Shown piece after piece: positions 1 to 5,242 of a DNA stretch of 26,692 nt. The position numbers and the translations under genes are program-made. The DNA is from an uncultured Prevotellaceae bacterium. Lineage in GTDB: Bacteria > Bacteroidota > Bacteroidia > Bacteroidales > Bacteroidaceae. Each line of letters starts with the position of its first letter. Position 1 is the stretch's first letter. The notes beneath the pieces are model-generated. The model saw only the letters and a program-made list of their open reading frames with translations. It was not told the DNA's origin and ran no database searches. The DNA is taken from assembly GCA_946407325.1 (NCBI GenBank), contig CAMJNN010000010.1, positions 1 to 26,692 on the forward strand. Direction: 5' to 3'.

Positions 1-738
1 AATCTCTTCCCAAGATATATCTCATGGTGTGGCGATTTGGACGTCACGGGTCGTAAGAAACCACAAGGCTATTACCGCAATGTGCTGTGGGATGTGACCC
101 CTGTGGAGATGCTGGTACACGAACCGATTCCTGAGGGAATGGTGGAGAATATGACGCCTTGGGGATGGCCCAATGAGTTCCATCACTGGAACTGGATAGG
201 CAACGAGGGCAAACCCATGAAGGTGAGGGTGTTCACCAAGGGTGATAAGGTGAAGCTGACATTGCATGGCATGACAATTGCTGAGGCCAGTGTGAACGAT
301 CATTATATAGCTGAGTTTGAAGTTCCGTTCGAGCCAGGACGACTGGAAGCCATTGCCTACAAGGCGGGTACCGTGATTGGCAAGGCGGTGCTGAGGACGG
401 CTTCTGAACCTCACGGCATAGAACTGAAGCCTGAGAAGGTGCTGTTAGAGGCTAATCGCCAAGACTTGTCGTATATTCAGGTGAAAGTCGTCGACAGGGG
501 TGGTAATAAGGTGACAGATATAGACGTGCCTGTGGAGGTGACCGTCTTCGGCAATGGTGAGTTGGTGGGCTGTGGCAATGCCAGCATCGATGGCATGAAG
601 AGCTTCAACCATGCTCAATTCAAGACTTGGCGTGCTTATGGACAGATCATCGTTCGTCCGTTTGCCAAGCCAGGCGACATCATCGTCAAGGTGAAGAGCG
701 ATTTTGGGGTGTCGGAAGTAAAACTGACAGTTAATTAA
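1..738 (+). CDS. Glycoside hydrolase family 2 protein (beta-galactosidase-like), 3' part
   Basis: The frame is open from the first base of the window to TAA at 736-738, so the N-terminal sugar-binding and TIM-barrel catalytic domains lie outside. The first residues include SWCGDLDVTGRKKPQGYYRN, which resembles the end of the GH2 barrel. Next come a stretch typical of DUF4982 (PWGWPNEFHHWNW, then FTKGDKVKLTLHGM) and a last immunoglobulin-like domain (roughly the final 100 residues, starting near ELKPEKVLLEANRQDLSYIQ) of the kind found at the C-terminus of Bacteroidetes GH2 enzymes. Family members usually remove beta-linked galactose or related sugars from glycans in the periplasm. The exact substrate cannot be told from this fragment. 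The TTG at 37 is an internal codon, not a start. Two tandem family I repeats begin two bases after the stop. Confidence 0.85.
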   Translation, partial: NLFPRYISWCGDLDVTGRKKPQGYYRNVLWDVTPVEMLVHEPIPEGMVENMTPWGWPNEFHHWNWIGNEGKPMKVRVFTKGDKVKLTLHGMTIAEASVNDHYIAEFEVPFEPGRLEAIAYKAGTVIGKAVLRTASEPHGIELKPEKVLLEANRQDLSYIQVKVVDRGGNKVTDIDVPVEVTVFGNGELVGCGNASIDGMKSFNHAQFKTWRAYGQIIVRPFAKPGDIIVKVKSDFGVSEVKLTVN

Positions 739-740
739 CT

Positions 741-809
741 AGCCTTATGGATGTGTGTAGGCAGCATATCTGCTCGCAGTCAGCTGCCGGCACATCCATG
801 AGGCGAAAG
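741..809 (+). repeat. Family I structured repeat, copy 1 (69 bases)
   Basis: The copy folds as a nested hairpin. An outer 14-bp stem pairs 742-755 with 791-804 (one G-T pair). After an asymmetric internal loop, GGCAGC (760-765) pairs with GCTGCC (783-788). A small CTG-CTCG-CAG hairpin sits at the tip (770-779). It begins two bases after the stop codon of the GH2 gene, in the same orientation. No T-tract follows, so it does not look like an ordinary intrinsic terminator. Confidence 0.85.
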
Positions 810-824
810 ACTTAATAACTAAAT

Positions 825-893
825 AGCCTTATAGATGTGTGTAGGTGACATACCTGCTTGCAGTCAGTCACCGGCACATCTATGAGGCGAAAG
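825..893 (+). repeat. Family I structured repeat, copy 2 (69 bases)
   Basis: This copy has the same length as copy 1 and lies 15 bases downstream in the same orientation. I count ten differences. Eight form four compensated base pairs: three in the inner stem, where GGTGAC (844-849) pairs with GTCACC (867-872), and one in the outer stem (833 with 881). The other two lie in the unpaired segment and the apical loop. The outer stem is 826-839 with 875-888. Confidence 0.85.
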
Positions 894-904
894 TATGTCG
901 TTAC

Positions 905-1909
905 TTATTGACCGCCTAAACGATTGAAGAAGGTCATTACATCCTCCCACGTCTTGTAAGGGTCAGCCCCAAACCGGATATGAGTGCCCATGAAACCATC
1001 GGCACCATGAGAAGTGTGCGCATCAATCAAGTAATCCCCATAACTCAAGTTCTTGTGCGAAGAAAGAATCAAGCGGTTATAGGCAGGCACCTCTAACCAT
1101 TTCTCTACCCATCTTACTTGCTCGCCCCAGGCATCAGGATTGTTATAGGGTACCGACCCTAAGATATAGGTATCATAGACAGCCGCCAATCGCTGGAACG
1201 CCTTCACAGCAGTAGGCATCGGTTCGTCGCCTTTGCGTAAGGTGTCGTCCAGACTGATGTATAGGATAGGACGCTCGCGACCCTCTTGGCGGTCGTCAAT
1301 CCATTGCACCACGGGCAGTACGCAACGCACCAAAGCATGGTCGTTGAGGAAATGGGCTCCATTGAAACGGATAGCCTGGGTATAGTGTTCCGAGAACAGG
1401 TCGAAGGTGTGTACCAAACCATCGTGGATGCCGTAGAGGGCAAACACGCGTTGGCGCTCAGCATCATTCACACCCTCAAAGCAATGACTGGACACTTCCC
1501 TGAACTCGTTCTGAAGGGCTTTGTTGACCAAAAACTCGGTAGCACCGTCTTGGCGTGGGTTACTGAATGTCACCCTGCCCATCATATTGTGTTCCGCCAT
1601 GGTGTCGGCAATCTGGAAGGCTGGGTTCACCAATAGACGGTCGAAGCCATATAGCATCTCGGTGTACATGCCACCCATCGAAGAACCGATAATCATGTCC
1701 GGCTTCTCTGTGTCGCAGATGTGATGCAACAAATCCATTGCCTCCGCAGGATGAACGGGCAGGTCGGGTGCAATGACAGTAGCCTTTGGCAACAAGATGC
1801 GTATGCCTTTGGCAGAACCAGAGGCACCCGATGAACCAAAGCCGTGCACATAGAGAATCTTCTTGCCGACCATCAAATCAAATCTTTTCTCTTGGGTGTT
1901 TTCTTCCAT
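905..1909 (-). CDS. YqiA-like alpha/beta-hydrolase fused to a degenerate HAD (deoxyribonucleotidase-like) domain
   Basis: This 334-residue protein has two parts. Residues about 14-205 resemble the YqiA/YcfP esterases: a YVHGFGSSG oxyanion-type segment, the nucleophile elbow GSSMGG (Ser77), an Asp in GIHDG (Asp163) and a His in GAHFLND (His186). Residues about 214-330 resemble 5'(3')-deoxyribonucleotidases of the HAD superfamily, including YDTYILGSVPYNNPDAWGEQ and NRLILSSHKNLSYGDYLID. The HAD nucleophile motif DxDGT reads SLDDT here (219-223), so the nucleophilic Asp is Ser. The late acidic motif is DA rather than DD. The hydrolase half is probably active and the HAD half probably is not. ATG at 1909 was chosen; the frame extends upstream only to a TTG at 1939 inside the preceding gene. 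It is the last gene of a minus-strand group of four, starting 17 bases after lysO. The substrate is unknown. Confidence 0.75.
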   Translation of the reverse strand: MEENTQEKRFDLMVGKKILYVHGFGSSGASGSAKGIRILLPKATVIAPDLPVHPAEAMDLLHHICDTEKPDMIIGSSMGGMYTEMLYGFDRLLVNPAFQIADTMAEHNMMGRVTFSNPRQDGATEFLVNKALQNEFREVSSHCFEGVNDAERQRVFALYGIHDGLVHTFDLFSEHYTQAIRFNGAHFLNDHALVRCVLPVVQWIDDRQEGRERPILYISLDDTLRKGDEPMPTAVKAFQRLAAVYDTYILGSVPYNNPDAWGEQVRWVEKWLEVPAYNRLILSSHKNLSYGDYLIDAHTSHGADGFMGTHIRFGADPYKTWEDVMTFFNRLGGQ

Positions 1910-1926
1910 ATTTATATAAGGTGTAG

Positions 1927-2529
1927 TTAGATGGAACAAAAGAAGGTTACCAGAAAGGGTACACTGAAGTCAACGATGAACCCGTGGTAGAGGGAGAGGA
2001 TGACATATTGCTGTCCGCTGGTGCGTGTAATGATGGGAAGGGTGGTGTCCATGGTGGTGGCCCCTCCGGAAGAGATGGGCGCTAAGCTGCCCAGCCATCT
2101 TACCATCAATGGTGCCCCTATCAGGGTAATGATTTCTCGGGCAATGTTGGCCAGTAGGGCGATGGTGCCCAGTTCGGCTCCTTTGTATTGCGTGATGAGG
2201 ATGCTGGACAACGAGTAATAGGCAAAGCCTGAGCCAACAGCCATGCAATCGGTGGTAGAACGAAGAGGCAACAGTAAACTTACCACGATACTGCCAGCCA
2301 AGGTGCCCAGGATGGTCATGACGGGCAGCCATACCAAACGGGGGTTCAGGGCTCGGAAGCGTTGCCAGGTGGTGGGGTCGTTGCCCACACTGAAACCCAC
2401 GCTCAGCAACAGGGCGCACAGGGCATAGAAACTGATGTCACTTTGTGCGATGTCGGCAGAGATAAGTCCTGTATAGCCACAGATGACACCTGCAATAAAG
2501 AATGCTATGATGATGAGGCTGCCTTTCAT
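1927..2529 (-). CDS. lysO: LysO-family lysine exporter, C-terminal component
   Basis: A 200-residue, very hydrophobic protein with about six membrane segments. It matches the C-terminal two-thirds of LysO (YbjE, DUF340), which exports L-lysine and thialysine across the inner membrane in E. coli. Recognisable stretches are DISFYALCALLLSVGFSVGN, SGFAYYSLSSILIT and NIAREIITLIGAPLM, then a final SLYHGFIVDFSVPF segment. ATG at 2529 was chosen because it overlaps the stop of the upstream gene (ATGA) and has AGGAAA about 5 bases upstream; the in-frame ATG at 2544 lies inside the upstream gene. E. coli LysO is a single chain, so this is a two-gene form and both parts are probably needed for transport. 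The specific substrate is inferred from the family. Confidence 0.8.
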   Translation of the reverse strand: MKGSLIIIAFFIAGVICGYTGLISADIAQSDISFYALCALLLSVGFSVGNDPTTWQRFRALNPRLVWLPVMTILGTLAGSIVVSLLLPLRSTTDCMAVGSGFAYYSLSSILITQYKGAELGTIALLANIAREIITLIGAPLMVRWLGSLAPISSGGATTMDTTLPIITRTSGQQYVILSLYHGFIVDFSVPFLVTFFCSI

Positions 2530-2783
2530 CTGACTTTCCTCCATAACAACCAGGCACCTATAAGGCTACCGAAGGTGGCAAAGACGGTGATGAGCAATGC
2601 CTCTATCCCTAATGAGCCGATGCTGTGGATGATTTGTTCGTTGCTGCCGATGTTCAGACCCAATAGGAACAACAATACCCAAATCAGTACGGTGGTAACC
2701 TGCTGTACGTGTGGCACCTGCTTTTTCCGTAGCAGGTAGCCGCACAGGATACCTCCGAACATCATGAGTACTACTGTCAGCAT
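2526..2783 (-). CDS. LysO-family transporter, small N-terminal component
   Basis: An 85-residue membrane protein with about three predicted helices: VVLMMFGGILCGYLL, then VTTVLIWVLLFLLGLNIGSN, then a third near ALLITVFATFGSLIGAWLL. It matches the N-terminal part of single-chain LysO (DUF340), including the GLNIGSN turn after the second helix. Its TGA stop overlaps the ATG of the larger component, which suggests translational coupling and a one-to-one complex. An internal start within one ancestral gene is unlikely because the two frames differ. The start codon at 2783 is preceded by the 12-base sequence CAATTATCAATT (minus strand) and a 7-base spacer. It is cotranscribed after the dehydrogenase gene, 22 bases away. 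Confidence 0.75.
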   Translation of the reverse strand: MLTVVLMMFGGILCGYLLRKKQVPHVQQVTTVLIWVLLFLLGLNIGSNEQIIHSIGSLGIEALLITVFATFGSLIGAWLLWRKVR

Positions 2784-2789
2784 AATCTA

Positions 2790-2801
2790 AATTGATAATT
2801 G
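2790..2801 (-). promoter_or_regulatory. CAATTATCAATT motif upstream of the small lysO gene
   Basis: On the minus strand CAATTATCAATT ends 7 bases before the ATG at 2783. The identical 12-mer lies 7 bases before hisF, and 11 of its bases recur in reverse orientation before the histidine phosphatase gene. Its position where a ribosome would bind is seen directly; a role in translation initiation is inference. Confidence 0.4.
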
Positions 2802-2805
2802 TCAT

Positions 2806-3762
2806 TTAATTAACAACGTTGATGGGTTGACCTTCGATAAAGGCTTTTACGTTGTTCACCGCGATCTCCATGAGCCGGGTTCGTGCTTCTTGGGTGGCCC
2901 AGGCAATATGAGGGGTGATGAAGCAGTTGCGAGCCTTCAACAGTGGGTTATCGGCAGTAGGAGGTTCTGTCTCCAGTACATCTACGCCAGCTGCCATGAT
3001 CTGTCCGTTGTTCAGTGCCTCTGCCAGGTCGTGGGCATTCACCACTGGTCCGCGACTGGTGTTAATGACAATGGCCGTTGGCTTCATCAGTTTCAGTCGC
3101 TCGGCATTCACCAAGTTCTTGGTGGTGGGGGTGAGCGGACAGTGCAGACTCACAATGTCGCACAGACGGAAGAGGTCGTCCAACTCCACCTTCTTTACTT
3201 CATGGGGCAACTGAAGTTGCGACTTTGAAGTATAGGCTAATACCTCCATGCCAAAGCCGAAAGCGATGCGGGCTGTCGCCGAACCAGTATTACCCAAACC
3301 AACGATGCCCATTTTCTTGCCGTGGAGCTCCATCAGTGGGGTGTTGAGGTAGCTGAAGTCCTTGCACTTCACCCAGGCATCTTGTTCTCGTATCTCAGCA
3401 GCATAGTGATCTACCCGGTTGTAGATATTGAGGATATGGGCGAAAACCATCTGAGCCACGGAGTTGGTGCTGTAGGCGGGAATGTTGGTCACCACCACTT
3501 CGTGGGCCTTTGCCGCCTCGCAGTCGATGACATTATAGCCTGTGGCCAGCACACCTATGTATTTCAGATGAGGCAATTGGTCGAAATCTGCTGCATGAAA
3601 GCATACCTTGTTAGTCAGTACGATATCAGCGTCTTTGGCACGCTCAATCGTTTCTTCGGGTGTGGTGCGGTCGTAAATGGTGCAATCGCCCAAGGCGTTC
3701 AACTCGTCCCATGACATGTCGCCAGGGTTGCCTGCATAACCGTCTAAAACAACTATCTTCAT
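2806..3762 (-). CDS. D-2-hydroxyacid dehydrogenase (NAD(P)-dependent, glycerate dehydrogenase-like)
   Basis: A 318-residue protein of normal family length with the two-domain layout of D-isomer-specific 2-hydroxyacid dehydrogenases. The Rossmann motif is MGIVGLGNTGS (151-161). The catalytic residues are visible as Arg237 in NTSRGPVV, Glu266 in DVLETEPP and His285 in ITPHIAWAT. Such enzymes reduce 2-keto acids such as hydroxypyruvate or pyruvate, or oxidise the D-hydroxyacid, in the cytoplasm. Overall similarity is to HprA-like glycerate dehydrogenases, but the substrate cannot be fixed from sequence. ATG at 3762 gives the usual MKIVVLDG beginning; an in-frame ATG at 3786 would add eight polar residues and cannot be excluded. 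It is first in a group with the lysO pair and the esterase. The upstream gap is mostly repeats. Confidence 0.85.
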   Translation of the reverse strand: MKIVVLDGYAGNPGDMSWDELNALGDCTIYDRTTPEETIERAKDADIVLTNKVCFHAADFDQLPHLKYIGVLATGYNVIDCEAAKAHEVVVTNIPAYSTNSVAQMVFAHILNIYNRVDHYAAEIREQDAWVKCKDFSYLNTPLMELHGKKMGIVGLGNTGSATARIAFGFGMEVLAYTSKSQLQLPHEVKKVELDDLFRLCDIVSLHCPLTPTTKNLVNAERLKLMKPTAIVINTSRGPVVNAHDLAEALNNGQIMAAGVDVLETEPPTADNPLLKARNCFITPHIAWATQEARTRLMEIAVNNVKAFIEGQPINVVN

Positions 3763-3808
3763 TTTGTTTTCTTTATTTTGACTCATAACTATAGCTAAAA
3801 TTATATTC

Positions 3809-3875
3809 TCGCCTCATAGATGTGCCGGCAGCTGACTGCAAGCAGATATGCTGCCTACACACATCTATTTCGGCT
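3809..3875 (-). repeat. Family I structured repeat, copy 3
   Basis: Read on the minus strand this matches copies 1 and 2 over almost the whole element. It has the GGCAGC/GCTGCC inner stem of copy 1 and the A-T outer-stem pair of copy 2. One base is added near its 5' edge, where the outer stem is less perfect. It lies downstream of rarA in the same orientation as that gene, after a family II copy, and upstream of the dehydrogenase gene. Confidence 0.8.
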
Positions 3876-3895
3876 GGTTAATTTTACTACGTAAC

Positions 3896-3960
3896 AATTC
3901 TGTCACGACTCGGCATAGCTCAAGTAAGCTTGGCTCTGCACTCGCCGTTCCAGAAAGTCA
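3896..3960 (-). repeat. Family II structured repeat, copy 1, overlapping the rarA stop codon
   Basis: About 65 bases clearly similar to 17673-17736 inside nudC. Shared blocks on the plus strand are ATTCTGT, CGACTCGGC, CTCGC and CCAGAAAGT. On the minus strand it contains a hairpin: GCA and AGC, then CAAG-CTTA-CTTG, then GCT and TGC. The first three bases on the minus strand, TGA, are the stop codon of rarA. From the next codon the same frame stays open to beyond the end of the repeat, so a single stop-codon loss would add over 20 residues to RarA. Confidence 0.75.
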
Positions 3961-5229
3961 ATAATTTTTTTCCTTCCCCCACAGTGCCTTCATCCGCTCT
4001 TTGTGTTTCTCCTCGGCGGGGTTGGGTTGAGGTTCCCAGAACTGTGCCTGCCGGAGGGCATCGGGCAAATACTGCTGGTTTACAAAATGTCCGGGGAAAT
4101 CGTGGGCATACTTGTAATCAATGCCGTAGCCCAGTTCTTGCATCAGTTGGGTGGGGGAGTTGCGTAGGTGCAAAGGTACAGGTTGGTTGCCTGATTTCCT
4201 TACCTCCCCTAAAGCTTTGTCGATGGCTAAGTAAGCCGAGTTGCTCTTCGGACTGCTAGCCAGGTAGATGGCAGTCTCTGCCAAAGGGATACGTCCTTCT
4301 GGCCAGCCTATCTTCATCAGCGTGTCAAAACAAGCATTGGCTAATAGCAGGGCGTTGGGATTGGCCAAGCCGATGTCCTCTGCAGCAAGAATCACCAGTC
4401 GGCGGGCAATGAACGCGGGGTCTTCGCCTCCCTCTACCATGCGTGCCAGCCAATAGATGGCGGCATCGGGGTCACTGCCACGGATGCTCTTGATAAACGC
4501 CGATATGATGTCATAATGCATCTCACCATCCTTGTCGTAGGCCAACGGATTTTGCTGGATGCGTTTCGCCACCAACTCGTTGGTGATGACGATAGGATCT
4601 TGCTGTCCGGCTTGTACAACAAGTTCCAGTATGTTGAGCAATTTGCGAGCGTCGCCCCCACTGAAACGCAGCAGGTCGGAGGTCTCACGCAACTCAATCT
4701 TGCGTTTCTTCAGTTCAACGTCTTTGGTAATAGCGTGATTGAGCAACTCTAACAGGTCGGATTGTTCCAATGAGTGGAGGGTATATACTTGGCAACGCGA
4801 CAGCAAAGGACGAATCACTTCGAACGAGGGGTTCTCGGTGGTAGCACCAATCAATGTCACCACTCCTTGTTCCACAGCACCCAGCAGCGAATCTTGCTGC
4901 GACTTACTGAAACGGTGAATCTCGTCGATAAACAGTATCGGACTGGCTGTTGAGAAAAACCTAGCGTTTTTGGCTCTTTCAATCACGTCACGCACATCCT
5001 TCACGCCACTGGTTACTGCACTCAGCGTATAGAACGGAGTCTCCAATCTGTGGGCGATGATTTGTGCCAAGGTGGTCTTGCCCACCCCTGGAGGTCCCCA
5101 CATGATGAACGACGATATCTCACCCTTGTCAATCATCTGACGCAAAACGGCTCCTTCACCGACCAAGTGTTTCTGGCCGATATAATCATCAAGTGTTTGT
5201 GGACGAAGCCTTTCTGCTAAGGGTTGCAT
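3958..5229 (-). CDS. rarA: Replication-associated recombination protein A (AAA+ ATPase)
   Basis: A 423-residue protein of the MgsA/RarA/WRNIP1 family, which acts at stalled replication forks and is related to clamp-loader subunits. Visible motifs are Walker A GPPGVGKTT (45-53), Walker B LFIDEIHRF (99-107), sensor 1 IGATTENPSF (127-136) and an arginine finger in PLLSRC (Arg145). The C-terminal half carries the family's oligomerisation region, including GSDPDAAIYWLARM and ARRLVILAAEDIGLANPNAL. The ATG at 5229 gives the standard beginning MQPLAERLRPQTLDDYIGQ. It lies 13 bases after the DUF5686 gene and is probably cotranscribed with it. Its stop codon lies in the first bases of a family II repeat. 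Confidence 0.95.
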   Translation of the reverse strand: MQPLAERLRPQTLDDYIGQKHLVGEGAVLRQMIDKGEISSFIMWGPPGVGKTTLAQIIAHRLETPFYTLSAVTSGVKDVRDVIERAKNARFFSTASPILFIDEIHRFSKSQQDSLLGAVEQGVVTLIGATTENPSFEVIRPLLSRCQVYTLHSLEQSDLLELLNHAITKDVELKKRKIELRETSDLLRFSGGDARKLLNILELVVQAGQQDPIVITNELVAKRIQQNPLAYDKDGEMHYDIISAFIKSIRGSDPDAAIYWLARMVEGGEDPAFIARRLVILAAEDIGLANPNALLLANACFDTLMKIGWPEGRIPLAETAIYLASSPKSNSAYLAIDKALGEVRKSGNQPVPLHLRNSPTQLMQELGYGIDYKYAHDFPGHFVNQQYLPDALRQAQFWEPQPNPAEEKHKERMKALWGKEKNY

Positions 5230-5242
5230 AAAGGTTAAGGGT

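Noticed and set aside
741..893. A CRISPR-like direct repeat pair.
   Set aside because: Only two units, a 15-base gap, strong internal palindromes, and a further single copy elsewhere in an intergenic region.
1873..1939. Alternative starts of the esterase fusion (TTG 1939 and ATG 1873).
   Set aside because: TTG 1939 lies inside the preceding gene. ATG 1873 is possible but would drop 12 residues without better signals; ATG 1909 is the first ATG after the upstream stop.
739..3875. The 905-3762 gene block, flanked by family I repeats in opposite orientation, as a composite mobile element.
   Set aside because: No transposase, no target-site duplication that I could see, and the genes look like ordinary Bacteroidales genes. 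The orientation is explained by each copy following its upstream gene in sense direction.
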